Assembly: GCA_029204225.1 (NCBI GenBank)
Contig: MU831892.1
Location: 34,179-98,178 of the forward strand
Source of the DNA: Diphasiastrum complanatum
Lineage: Eukaryota > Streptophyta > Lycopodiopsida > Lycopodiales > Lycopodiaceae
Reading direction: 5' to 3'
Length of the DNA: 64,000 bases
Shown here in pieces: positions 1 to 10,891 of the stretch. Below the pieces are notes generated by a model. It was not told where the DNA came from. It was given only the letters and a program-made list of their open reading frames with translations, and searched no databases. Position 1 is the first letter of the stretch; each line of letters begins with the position of its first letter. A program made the translations under genes and the position numbers.

Positions 1-974
1 TAGAGAGAGAAAACGTCGTTCTAGAGAGAGAGTGTAGAAATTGTCAGATTTTGCTTGTTTTTGAAGGTTTTTTGAGGGAGAAAACGTGGGAGATAGATTG
101 GAGAAGAAAGGTGGGCCTCCAGCGCTGCTGTTCCAGCATAGAGGGAGCCCACAAACACCCGTTTTGAAGGAGAAAAGGTGGAAAAATTTTTGAGAATGCT
201 CCATTGCCTTCCTGTGGCATATCTCCATCGCTGAAAAAAAGGAAAATAGATTCAGATTTGCAAGGATTTGTGGGCAATCGTTTCCTACTGTTCCAATGCT
301 GATCTTCACATCTTTTCAGAGTTGTTTCAACGATTTCTAGCAGGGAAATTTGGGCATACTTTGTTCCTACAGCTCCAGCGCATTTTTTCAGAAGGATTTT
401 CGCTCATAACTTTCCGGAACCTTCTCAGATCCTGATCAGATTTTGGGAGCATGTTTCTAGTATCCATAGCGATCCTATAGAGCCATCATACGCCGGTTTT
501 GGAGCAGATTTGCCTCTATTTCACCAAAAAGTCAGTTTCCAAGCAAAAAACAGGTCAGATTTTTGGATTGGGCATAACTTCTCCGATTCATCTCCAGTTT
601 TTGCTGTTAAGGTTTCAGATTGGGCCTAGTAGGAGTGCGACCTACTACCAATTGACCGTTCGTAAAAAGTTTTTGCCGTTTGGAAGAAATTCGACGTCAA
701 ACAACCGGCTTTTTTCCTGTTTTTTTCCGACTTTCAAGCCGATTTGGTGCCCAAAAAAAGTTCTTTACCGACTTTTGTACCAGCGTAGGACGCAAGGGAA
801 GTAATACCTGTCCTTGGCTTTTTGTTTTCCCCAGAGTTTTATTACTTTCCAGTTGCCTTTTGTCTCTTTCAGTTCTAAATTGTCAATAGGCTGAACATTT
901 CCTTTTTTTTCGATTGTGTTTCAATAAGTGCAATTTCTAGCTTGATTCCGTGTTGTCTCTGTTTTTGTTTCATA
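1..974 (+). other. 5' untranslated leader of gypsy element A
   Basis: No coding similarity is visible. The stretch runs without a break into the gag start at 975 and is interpreted as the long untranslated leader of the Ty3/gypsy element. No LTR terminus or tRNA primer-binding site (the TGGTATCAGAGC type seen elsewhere in this window) is present, so the 5' LTR must lie before base 1 or be lost. Short ORFs of 70-100 codons here have no family features. Confidence 0.5.
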
Positions 975-3900
975 ATGGAGGATGATAGAGTTGATATTCA
1001 ACTCAGTCCACCCGTTGCTCTTCCATCACCACCACCCAGCCCTGTGCTTAGTCCTGCCCATAATCCGCCTACAGTGACTGCCCGTTCGCCTGCTAGTACT
1101 TCCCCTTCTGTGCAAGCTCGCATGGATAGTGTGGAAAAGACCGTCGCAGAGATGCGAGCGATGATGGTAGCTGGTGGTTATGCGTCTTCCTCGCAGTATG
1201 CTCCACCTTATCCGTCTTCTGATGTTCGTCCTATGTTACCTCCACTCTATCCAGAAGACAAAGATATTAAACCTACCCGTTTCGCTGGAAACACTCCCCA
1301 ATGCAATATTGATATCGTAGATCAGTGGTTGCATAAGTGGGAAGAGTATTTTGATTTGAAACGGTCCCCAACTGATGAGGGTTGGCGGGTCCGCAAAGCT
1401 GCTTACCATTTCACTGATTTTGCTGACAGGTGGTGGCGCAAGTTGTTGAAGTCTAATCAGGCTCTATCCACCTGGCTTGAGTTTAAGCAAGCTTTCAGAG
1501 CTCAGTTTATTCCTCCACATTGGCTTTTGCATCGTCAGAGGCAGTACATGGTGCAGGAATACGCAGAAAGGTATCGTGAGACGCTTATCAAGATTCCAGA
1601 AGAGATTCTTGAGTGGCTGGTAGTCCACAAGTTCATATTTGGCCTTCGTGAACAGTTGAGGCCTTTAGTGCTTCATGAAGGGTGCAAGACCTTAGAAGAG
1701 GCAGTTGCTACAGCTCTCAACTTTGAAGGTAATGTGCACACCAAGACTGAATTTGGAGCGCCAAGCTGGCCTCAGAAGAAGGGTTCGCGAAAGTCTAGCC
1801 AAGCTGGTCAGAAAGGCTTTTCGCAAAAGGATCCTATCCAGATGCAGCAGACTTTGAAGCGCAAGGTGGGATCTCCTATGGCTCGTCGTGCTTATGACAA
1901 GTCTCCCCTCAGTCCTGAGCAAAAGGAAAAGGCCAAGAAAGACGGATTATGCTTTTTCTGTCTTGGCAAACATCTTTTCAAAGATTGTCCTCGACGTACG
2001 GGCAAGAAGCTCCATACTATGCAACGTCAAGATGAGGGCAAGGATGAGGAAATTTTGGATGACTTGTTGGTAAGTGATGATGAGGACACTCGTCGTGTCA
2101 TGACTATTTCGGTGCGGAAGCTTGTTCCAGAGGCACCAGTTTGTTATTTGTCCACCAAGGCGCGGGAAGCTTATCAGTTTCCAGATTGTGAACTAATACG
2201 CATGAGGGGAAAACTGGAAGGTCATGACGTGCTCGTCTTGTTTGATACCGGTTCCTCGCATAATATCATCAATTCTCGTGCGGTGAGGAAATTTCACTTG
2301 GCTACTGTTCCATCTGATTACCGGTATACTATTGAGATGCCAGATGGTAAGGGAACAGAGGTTTGGGATGAAAGAATCTCTCGGGCGTCTTTGTCTATTC
2401 AGACGTATACCTAGAAGTTAGATTTTGAAATTACTAAACTAGCTAAGTTTGATATTGTACTTGGTAAGCGGTGGCATGCAAGTAAGCAGCCCGCTATAGA
2501 TTTTAAGTCACATGTGTATAAGTTCGGGCATGAGGGTATGCCTCATGTCTTAAAGGGGAAGAGACCATCTGTTGAGGGTCCTCTTGTTACCTATATGCAA
2601 ATAAAGAGAATGGAGATTCAGTATTTGTGGTTGTGTTATGTGAATGTTGATTCCAGTTTTGATTCTTATGTTGGCAATAATCAGATAAGCACACTCACTA
2701 ATAAACCACAAGAAGCATCCCCTAGTGCACATGCATTTGCATTACAGCCTACATGTGACCCAGCAAGTGAGTTGGAGAAGTCCATCCGCACGCAGTTTAA
2801 ACACGTGCTAATTAGTAATATGCCAAAGGGATTGCCGCCTAGTCGGAACGTTGATCATCGTACTGAGCTCGTTCCAGGGACATGTCCGGTATGTAGGCCT
2901 CCTTATGGGATGAGCCTAAAAGAGGAAGAGGAAGTCAGAAAGATGTTGGAGGAGTATCTCAAGCTGGGGTACATCCGTCCGAGTTATTCACCTTTCGCCT
3001 CTCCTATTTTACTTGTTAAGAAAAAGGATGGTAGTTTCCGGATGTGTGTAGATTACAGGGGATTGAATAAGATCCCTGTAAAGCACAAGTACTCAATGCC
3101 CAGGATTGATGATCTACTGGATGCATTGCAAGGTGCAACCATTTTCAGTAAGATAGATTTCAAAAGTGGATACCATCAAATACGGATTTGAGATGAAGAC
3201 GTCTAGAAGACGGCCTTCCGAACCCGTTTCAGTCATTATGAATGTTTGGTTATGCCATTTGGGTTAACCAATGCCCCATCCACGTTCATGATGCTCATGA
3301 ACGATGTCTTGCGAGACTATATGGGCAAGTTTGTCGTCAATTTTAATGACGATATATTGGTTTTTAGTAAAGCGGTTGAGGAGCATGAGATTCATCTCAA
3401 GACCGTTTTGGGCAAGTTACAAGCTTCTGTCTTGTATGCCAATGCTCAGAAGACAGAGTTGTGTAAGACTCGTGTCGAGTATTTTGGTCACGTAGTGACA
3501 GCTGAGGGTATTTCGGTTGACCCAGCCAAGGTGGATGTGGTTAAGAAGTGGCCGAGGCTTGCCGATATACGCCAATTACAGTCTTTCTTAGGCTTTTGTA
3601 AGTTCTACCGGCGGTTTGTTAGGAATTATTCCTGGATAGCTGCTCCTTTAACGGACCAGTTAAGTAAAAACAACATTGTGGTTCGATGGGATGTTGAAGC
3701 TCAACAATGTTTTGAGAACTTGAAGGAGTCTGTGGCCACGGCTCCAGTTCTCAAAATTGTGGATACCCAGAAACCTTTTGACCTAGAGACGGATGCAAGT
3801 GGCATTGCCGTAGGTTTAGTGTTGAGCCAAGAGGGTAGACCAGTAGCCTTTGAGAGTAAGAAGTTGACACCAGCTCAACAAAGATATCCTACACACGAGC

Positions 3901-5651
3901 AAGACCTGTATGCGATTATACATGCGCTCAAGGTGTGGAGACATTATTTATATGGCGCCGAGTTTTATGTGTACACAGATCATCATACTTTAAGGTATTT
4001 TTGCACTCAGCCAGATTTGAAGGGCCGCCAAGCTTGGTGGGCCGAGCTGATGCAAGAATTTCATTGGGAAATTCGCTTCCGAAGAGGGAAGGAAAATGTG
4101 GTCGCTGATGCACTATCTCGTATGGTGCATCAGATGAGCTTTACTGTGGTTGACAGTGGTCTCATGGAGGAGATTAAGAAGGCTCAAGAAAAGGACCCGC
4201 ATTGTCAGCGTGTGTGGCCTAATGCGCGCAAGGTAGTCGACCAAACGGAAGAGCCAGTCGAGGCTGTCGCTTCCGTAGAGGCACACACCACCACATATTT
4301 AACATACACCGTGAAGGATGGTATGTTATTGAAAATTGGAAGAGTTTTCGTGCTAGACGGGAAGGATTTTCGTCGTAAGATACTTCATGAATGCCATGAT
4401 AGTCCCTACGTAGGGCACCCTGGTATTGATAAGACCAGTGAGCTTTTGAGAAGGCATTATTTATGGCCACGATTGCAGCGGGATGTAAGAGAGTACGTCC
4501 AGCGTTGCACGGCTTGTCAGGTGAACAAGGCCGCAAGAGCAAGTCCTCCGGGAGGGCTTGCTACATCCACTTGAGATACCTACAGGAAGGTAGGAAAGCA
4601 TCTCTATGGATTTTATTGTTGGGCTACCCAAGACCCAGAATGGATTCAATTCCGTTATGGTAGTGGTAGACAGGTTTTCCAAGATGGCTCATTTCATCGC
4701 AATGACCAAGAAGGCCACAGCTCCGCAAGTAGCTGAGTTGCTTATTCAGAATATTGTCAGGTTACATGGTCTTCCGAAGTCCATAGTTTCTGACAGGGAT
4801 CCCAAGTTTACGGGAAATTTATGGATTGAGGTGTTCGCCAAGCTGGGAACACAGTTGCGGATGAGTAGCTCTGAGCATCCTCAGACGGATGGTCAAACAA
4901 AGAGCGAGTGAATCAGATCTTGGAAGATATGCTTAGGGCATACGTGAGTAGAACGCAAACAGACTGGGTAAAGCATTTACCGCTATTGGAGTTCGCGTAC
5001 AATGATAAGAGACATGCGTCCACTGGATTGAGTCCATTTGAGCTCAATTATGGTTTCAGGCCGCTGAGTCCTGCAATCATAGGGATTCCGCATAGGGTAC
5101 CTAGTGCTGTAGAGTTTTTGGCTCAGATGCAGTAGAAGCTAGAGTTGGCACGAGATAACTTGTCCAAAGCTGTAGCTACTAGAGCAGAGAGTTATGCTCG
5201 TGAGAACCGTACCTATCGGGAATTTGAGAATGGAGATTGGGTGTATTTACTAGTCCCTTCGAAGTCGAAGGTGCTACGTACAGGAAAGTGCGCCAAGTTA
5301 TCTCCTAGGTATTGTGGACCATGGTTGATTATTAAGAAGGTGAGCCAAGTAGCTTATAAGCTACAACTACCTGTAGGATGCAAGGTGCATCCAGTATTCC
5401 ATGTTAGCAAACTGAAGAGATGTTTACACGATGGCGATAGCCTGGTGGAAGGTCTAGTGTCTCTTGAGGAGAAAGACACCACAGGTTATGGGCCAGACAG
5501 AATCCTAGATCGAAGGGAGCGACGATTGCAAAATCGTCTCCTTCAAGAGTATCTAGTAACCTGGAAAGGGCATCCATTGTCAGATGCTACCTGGGAGACG
5601 CGACAAGCGTTGCAGAAGTCTTACCCAAAGTTTGTCATCGAGGACCGATGA
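975..5651 (+). pseudogene. Ty3/gypsy chromovirus gag-pol polyprotein, inactivated
   Basis: Single-polyprotein retrotransposon gene, read mostly in one frame. Order seen: proline-rich N-terminus; retrotransposon gag domain (about 1250-1700); zinc knuckle (1950-1988, spaced CX2CX3HX4C, one residue shorter than usual); aspartic protease with DTGSS near 2241; reverse transcriptase (2900-3500, motif A around FSKIDFKSG, catalytic box FNDD near 3342); RNase H (from about 3775, DASG); integrase HHCC finger (4384-4530), D,D,E core (4603-4960) and a C-terminal chromodomain (5490-5640). The chromodomain marks a chromovirus. The ATG at 975 is chosen because it opens the acidic MEDD gag start; the frame is open from 942. 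In-frame stops lie at 2412, 3189, 3204, 4591 and 5133. A +1 shift near 4550 is reversed by a -1 shift near 4900. Coding similarity is otherwise good, so this is a fairly recent but dead copy. Confidence 0.95.
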
Positions 5652-5657
5652 CTTGCC

Positions 5658-5671
5658 AGAGGAGGGAAGGA
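5658..5671 (+). other. Polypurine tract of gypsy element A
   Basis: Fourteen purines (AGAGGAGGGAAGGA) lie 7 bases after the polyprotein stop and 1 base before a TGTTAGAG LTR start. This is the expected position of the plus-strand primer for reverse transcription. Confidence 0.85.
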
Positions 5672-5672
5672 T

Positions 5673-6255
5673 TGTTAGAGTCCAGCTACGACTCTATCAT
5701 GACCTTGGCACGGCCGGTCACCAGAGGGCCTGAGGCCAAGTATTGGCAAGGGCCGGTGACCAAGGAGGACATCTGTCCCAAGTTGGGACCGGTGCGTCAC
5801 GAGCAGTGACCCGGTGTGGCCGCCTGACAAGTTGTTAGAGATGCGGTGTGTCTTGACCGTCGGGACCCTAGCCGTCAGTGACGAGATGCTAGCCGGCAAG
5901 TAGTCGGGGTGACCAAGAGGGTCACAAGTCTTTGGCGGGGCACGGGGGTGGTACCCTATGAGTCACTCAATATTCACAGGTCACAGGGGCTAGGCATGCC
6001 AAGTGGACTGATCACCCACAGGTGGATGCCATGTGCCAGTTGACGGGAATAGCAAGTAGAAGGACTCAAGGAGGGGGTGCCTATGGTTGGGAGGTTCATT
6101 CTACACACCGGCTTCTAGGATTCACGAGCTTGGAGAGACTGGCTTGTGACAGTAACAATAGATGTCTCGAAATATAAACCGGACAGCCAAAGTAGGTTGT
6201 AAAGACCACATTTGTGATGAAGCAGCAGTGGTAAGTTAGAACTGCATAACGATCC
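5673..6255 (+). mobile_element. 3' LTR of gypsy element A (right end uncertain)
   Basis: Begins TGTTAGAGTC straight after the polypurine tract. It is GC-richer than its surroundings and has a TATA-like box (TATAAA) at 6173-6178, which would mark the U3/R border. Without the 5' LTR for comparison the right end cannot be fixed; 6255 is a guess. Confidence 0.65.
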
Positions 6256-6654
6256 ATACTAGGCCTAGATCATTCATAAGGGGATAAATTTGAATAGAGT
6301 TTTCATGTCAAAGATGCTGGAATATCATTATAACGATCATCTTTCACACCCCAAATTATATTAGTTATTATTTGACTACTATTTAATCCTGGCAATCAAT
6401 AAAGATTTTCCTTATGTTTGATAGTGTAGAATTGCTACAACATTTTCTCTATGTTATCAGATGAATGCATTGACTATAAAATGATATGCCATCTATGAAT
6501 GTACTTTACATACAATTAGTTTTAACTAGCTCCTATATTGGGTGTTAGAAATCAAATGTATGGTACTATTTCATACTTAGTGTAGTCAAAGGACTGACTA
6601 GATATATGGACGAATGTATTGTTCATCTCATTAACAAATTTCAGGTGGTCAAAG
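6256..6654. other. No gene seen
   Basis: AT-rich sequence between two LTRs. It may include the rest of the element A LTR and the target site of the next element. No ORF or RNA feature is supported. It lies in what would be intron 2 of the minus-strand Lunapark gene. Confidence 0.4.
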
Positions 6655-7012
6655 TGTTAGAGACCTAAACATGACAATAGGTCAAACACTAATTGATCCA
6701 CCCAACCTTGCCTACACCCTAATATGGAGTAAGCCCCTCCTAGCCCAGTGTGAGAACTGGTAGCATGCATACTGCCAAGTGTTGGCCACGTGGCACTGAC
6801 GTGGCCGACTGCACGTCGGGACCCAACGTGGGGCCCTATCCTGCTGACAGGTTCCCTAGGCTGTGTTAGGGCCGCCATGGCTATGGTCTGTGCCGAGGCA
6901 CACTACTCACACAGTCTTGCCCTGTTGGACGTGTACATTGGACGCGACTCTAATTGTGGTATCTGACCTCCTGTGTTCTCTAGGGTTCGGTACTAGTTAC
7001 GGCCTCGTAACA
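6655..7012 (-). mobile_element. 3' LTR of a second gypsy element (element B)
   Basis: On the minus strand the 358-bp segment begins TGTTACGAGG and ends CTCTAACA, a TG...CA pair. It directly follows a purine tract and the tail of a chromodomain gene on the same strand, so it is the 3' LTR of a minus-strand chromovirus. No matching 5' LTR is visible to the right, so the element is truncated. Confidence 0.8.
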
Positions 7013-7025
7013 CTTCCTCCCCCTT
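7013..7025 (-). other. Polypurine tract of gypsy element B
   Basis: The minus strand reads AAGGGGGAGGAAG immediately before the LTR start at 7012 and just past the pol stop codon at 7024-7026. Confidence 0.8.
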
Positions 7026-7260
7026 AAGAAACGTCTTGGTCCTCTAAGACAAAGTCTGGGAAAAACTTGTGAAGGACGCTGCCCTTTTCCCAAGTGGTAT
7101 TCTCAACAGGCTGATCGTTCCACTTGATTAGATATTCTAGGTATAGAGTATGACGAGTCTGCGTCTTTCCACTATTGATAGAAATTTATGCATGGATCTA
7201 GTGGTGGAGCAGCAATTTTTCAGTTAGTTTGGACACTTCAAAAAAGTTTTCCAGAGTGAG
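7024..7260 (-). pseudogene. C-terminal chromodomain of gypsy element B polyprotein
   Basis: Minus-strand translation ending at a TAA (7024-7026) gives a chromodomain core with LEYLIKWNDQPVENTTWE, then a hydrophobic tail ending FVLEDQDVS. The segment upstream (7150-7260) is weaker and carries stops. The rest of gag-pol is missing or decayed beyond recognition. The family differs from element A at the chromodomain. Confidence 0.85.
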
Positions 7261-8273
7261 GCATCTAGTAGTATGTCAGGTGGGTCCAACCTCACGGCCT
7301 TAAAAAGTTTCTTTCATTTTTTAACATTGCATCATTGCTAGAGGATCTTAAAAAAGTGTAGTTCTTTGTCCAAGAAGTATTCACTTCCGATTCTCAAAGA
7401 TACTAGGCAAATCCTTTGATTCCAACTCTAGTCCAAAAGTGGAGCTCATATTGGATTCTCACGAGTCACCACTTTATTATGATCTGCGTCTCGAAAGGAG
7501 CTATATGAAAAAATTTCTTAAGCCATGAAAAACTTTACGATCAATGATATCATAGCCCGTAGCTGGCCTAGGACATCATCATAGTTTGTTACTAGCAGAT
7601 TCTTGCTTTCCAAAAAAATTCAATTAATAGCAAATACTCAATCAAATTTCAATCTAGATAACACCCTTTTGTGATCGCCTGAAAAGGAATACAAAGTTTA
7701 TTGATCAAGCAACTAGTTCATGTCTAAGGCAGCCACTCCAATGTTGAAGAGGCAACTTGTCATGCGCTGCACGTAATTAGTCCATGAGCTTAATAATGAA
7801 TTGCCAAATATAGCCATGGAGCTAAATTAGACTAGAATTAGTCATTAGGATTGTTAATAAAAAGGCTCGAACAACCTTGCTATATTTGAGAATATAGCAA
7901 GGACTTGTAATAATGGTTGTAAGGCCCAAATTAGCCAAATAAGGCCCCAAACTTATGGTAGAGACACAAATGATCATTATAAATAGCTGAGGTCGTGCTA
8001 AATTTGGCGCTATTGTTCATTTTGATAATTTTGAGTCTTAAGAGATCTTGGAGCTTCTCTTTGAGAGCTTTCTTCATGGAAAAGGTGGTTCATGTGCCTA
8101 CAATCACATGGGAGCTTTGATCATGCTCTAGCAACAGGTCCCTATCCTTTGAATGTTCTTCATTCATGAATAAAGAATCCTTACTTTGCCTATTTTGGTG
8201 AAGGTTTGCTATCTTTGTTTAGTATTTTGATTTTTGACTAGTTTTTTTATTGTTGGAAATAATAAATGATAAT
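7261..8273. other. No gene seen; TATA-like site only
   Basis: AT-rich sequence with no sizeable coding ORF. A TATAAATAG sequence near 7979 and an AATAAAG near 8169 could be parts of an old LTR, but no terminus or primer site supports that. Confidence 0.4.
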
Positions 8274-8400
8274 GTTAGTTTCCCATAAGTTACTTTGACC
8301 TAAAAGGTCGAGACTTGTGTAACCATGGGTTAGGTTTATTATTTAGACCATGTTAACTTAGTTTTAGCTAAGTTGGACCCAATTTTGGTCTAGTAATAAC
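8274..8400 (+). repeat. Left copy of a ~115-bp direct repeat
   Basis: The words CCATAAGTTACTTTGACC, TTGTGTAACCATGGGTTAG and TTAGCTAAGTTGGACCCAAT recur in the same order at 9038-9152 with few differences. The pair is 770 bp apart. Sequence following this copy has a TTTATATGTACTCAG promoter-like stretch near 8517, so it may be the start of an LTR. Confidence 0.75.
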
Positions 8401-8689
8401 TCGTGGGTCCAAGTAAAGTCTAATTATGTTAAGGGCTATCTTGACTTTTGGGGGTGCCCTATAATTAGTAGTGGATGAACTTAGGGTTTGGAAGAGTGTA
8501 GGCCCTTGGAAGGCCTATTTATATGTACTCAGTATTCATTTGTAATTCATTCCCTTTCTAGCATTGCTACTACTTTCTCTGTCCTTGAGGGCGCCTAACC
8601 CTCTCCCTCTTCTTCTTGTATATGGATCCATGGATCTTCTATGCTTGATTTAGGACGCCCTACCAAAAGAGATCGTCTTCACTAATAGA

Positions 8690-9030
8690 TCACAAAAATT
8701 CAGCACCTTTGCTGATTTTTTGGAGTGAAGATCCGTTCAATTTTTACTCTTTTCTGTTTTGCAGGAGGGCGCCACACATCAAAGGAGAGAATAGGATTTT
8801 GGGCGCCCAAAAATCAGTTGGTTGTTTGCTGATTTTTTAGGTTGCAGGAAGGCGCCATTAATTATCTTCCTCAGGGCAGCTTTTAGGTCGCCCACATCCG
8901 TGTAGATTTATCCTACCTTCGTTGGTCCGCTGCTGCCCTTTTTTTCAGATTTGCTCCTTTGCAGGAGGGTGCCCATCTACAAACAATTTTTATCTTCTGA
9001 TTTGGCTGCAAAATCAGCACCCTTGCTGAT
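8690..9030 (+). repeat. Degenerate repeats with GGCGCC words and a CAGCA hairpin
   Basis: Three loose copies of a motif containing GCAGGAGGGCGCC and a TTCAGCACC-TTTGCTGATTTTT segment. The best copy, at about 9006-9027, is a perfect 8-bp inverted repeat (AATCAGCA ... TGCTGATT) with a 4-base loop. The block lies between the two direct repeats and could be the R/U5 part of an LTR. Confidence 0.5.
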
Positions 9031-9037
9031 TTTACAA

Positions 9038-9152
9038 AGTTTCCCATAGGTTACTTTGACCCAAAAGTTCAAGACTTGTGTAACCATGGGTTAGGTTCAT
9101 TATTTAGACCATGCTAAGTTAGTTTTAGCTAAGTTGGACCCAATTTTGTGAC
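9038..9152 (+). repeat. Right copy of the ~115-bp direct repeat
   Basis: Matches 8274-8400. Similarity stops abruptly after CCCAATTTTG, so this copy is truncated or ends an LTR pair. The two together may be a small non-autonomous LTR element or nested LTR pieces. Confidence 0.7.
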
Positions 9153-9618
9153 AAATTCCAAGGCCTAGCTATGGAGTATCATAACAGCATAGTAAGCACA
9201 CTATGAAAGCTTCAAAAAACCAGCTATGGAGTAGAACACAAAAGCAAGAGAGAGAGGACTTCAAAGCTCACACCACATGAATGAATATTCAAAGTGTAGT
9301 AGGGCGTGGAAACCCCTCCAAAGTTTGGGCTACATATAGCATGTTATGTATAGAGGTGGTGTCTTCCTAATTCTAGCTCTAGAACCCACATGGGTCCTTA
9401 ACCTACTTGATTTACTTGCCTAATTAGCACAAGTGGGGTGTACTATGTACATAAATGTTTTACCCCCATGTCTTATGCACAACTTACAAGTTACAAGTAT
9501 ACAAGCCTTAAGGGGCAAAATAGCCATTTATTTCAACATTTTGGGTATGTCAAGGACATCAATAAAGATCTCTCGATCTCTCTCTCTCTCTCAAATTGTA
9601 AAAACATTCGTGGACCGC

Positions 9619-9747
9619 GGGCTGCCTGCTCACGGCCCTTGTAAAAAAAATTGCAATTTTTTTTGCATTCCGGGCCTGTGATCCAGGACCCGGAACGCTC
9701 GCGGGCGATCCGGATGGCCGTTGCAGCGGATCGCGATCTGCTGCAAC
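9619..9747. repeat. GC-rich cluster of hairpins
   Basis: Three adjacent inverted repeats in 130 bp. At the centre of the first is a perfect 22-bp palindrome (9643-9664: eight A, TTGCAA, eight T), flanked by imperfect GC-rich arms reaching about 9619 and 9691. The second is a CCGGA...TCCGG pair (9690-9713). The third is 28 bp, GTTGCAGC...GCTGCAAC around GATCGCGATC (9720-9747). It is much richer in GC than its surroundings and lies 180 bp downstream of Lunapark coding exon 2. It could be a foldback or MITE-type insertion; no family is recognised. Confidence 0.7.
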
Positions 9748-9923
9748 ATTGATCAATATTAAACAGATTTGATAAACACAGATAGAGTATGGCATCTACA
9801 AATAACCACACATGACATAAATGTATATAAAAGACTACGAATTAAGTCTAAAATTGTCAATCATGTTGTGAAAATATGCACATAATATTACAGGAAAATG
9901 AATTACAAGGTAAAGGAACTCAC

Positions 9924-10068
9924 GCATTCTACAATAACCTGCACAACTTGAGTACAGCAAAGCAGATAAGGCCGGAAGTGCAAAGACTGGAAAGACCCGT
10001 AATGCACGCATTTGCCATGGTATTCCAGGAGACCTTGTTGCCATGATTGCAATTCCCAAAACAAGGAC
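9924..10068 (-). CDS. LNP: Lunapark homologue, coding exon 2 (internal exon)
   Basis: This 145-bp exon has an AG acceptor just above 10068 (minus ...TTTCACCAG) and a GTGAGT donor starting at 9923. It encodes 48 codons in phase with exon 1 plus one extra base. It carries IAIMATRSPGIPWQMRALRV followed by a hydrophobic FPVFALPALSALLYSSC segment. These match the second half of the plant Lunapark N-terminal membrane hairpin: a short loop with WQMRALR, then a second membrane segment. The basic coiled-coil and zinc-ribbon exons expected next are not found down to base 1, so intron 2 exceeds 9.9 kb and contains gypsy elements A and B. Confidence 0.85.
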
Positions 10069-10434
10069 CTGGTGAAACCATCATTTGACGGAGACAGAAG
10101 GAAGTCAAGGTGTTAGAAAAGTCCATCAGGCTTTTAGTTGCTCACCAGTGCCTCTATAACAAAGTACTACATGTGAGCTTTCAAAGGGCAAGATAGACAT
10201 ATTTGATCATATATTCTTGAAATCTAACCGAGAGAAACAAAATGCTAGATAAAAAGTGAAGCTTAAACAAACTGCAATTTAGTACACTGAGAACGATGAC
10301 ATAAATCACAACAATAGATTCCTGGAAGATGGTACTACTGCATGGAAATTCAGCAAGGCAGAGGTGCAAGGCAAGTAATCTGCCCATAGATGCATCATAC
10401 ATTCCAAAACGTGTTCCAGAATGGGATCTGGGAA

Positions 10435-10449
10435 TTAGGGTTAGGGTTT
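10435..10449 (+). repeat. Short interstitial telomere-like word
   Basis: TTAGGGTTAGGGTTT, two telomere-type units. It may be a plant telo-box, but it lies inside the Lunapark intron with no promoter evidence, so chance is possible. Confidence 0.4.
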
Positions 10450-10891
10450 CCCAAATCAAAAAAAAAATTCAATTTTTCTAAAACTTTTCCTTTTTCTTTG
10501 CTTTTCCTTGAAAAAAATTCCGGGAACTGTAAAAAGAATCAGCTAATCTATAGTAAGAATAATAGTAAAACTTATTCTACAACAATTTATGTCCTTCTCT
10601 AACGGCTTAACAAGGGATTAACTCCAAAGTGAAGGATTTATCGTCTTTATGCTACACTCTTTCAGATAAACAAACAGAATATTCTTTTTATTTTCGTAAT
10701 GTGAGGCAATACAACCTCCTTTGTTTAATGGACTTTGAGTTAATTTTACATGCTTGTAGAGTAACTTTTGCAAACATTTGTATAGAGACTGTAAAAAGGT
10801 TATGGCTAATTTTGGATAGTGGCACGGCATCATTTTGTCAAAATCAAACTATATTGACTCTCAAAGTCAAAAAAGAAACTTGAAGTAGTTA

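Noticed and set aside
5675-5899. Minus-strand ORF in the gypsy A LTR
   Set aside because: It lies wholly in the LTR directly after the purine tract; no protein features.
10435-10449. Interstitial telomere array
   Set aside because: Only two units; too short to be a telomere relic.
10181-10459. 92-codon minus-strand ORF inside the Lunapark intron
   Set aside because: It overlaps the telomere-like word, has no family features, and coding exons 1 and 2 join in phase without it.
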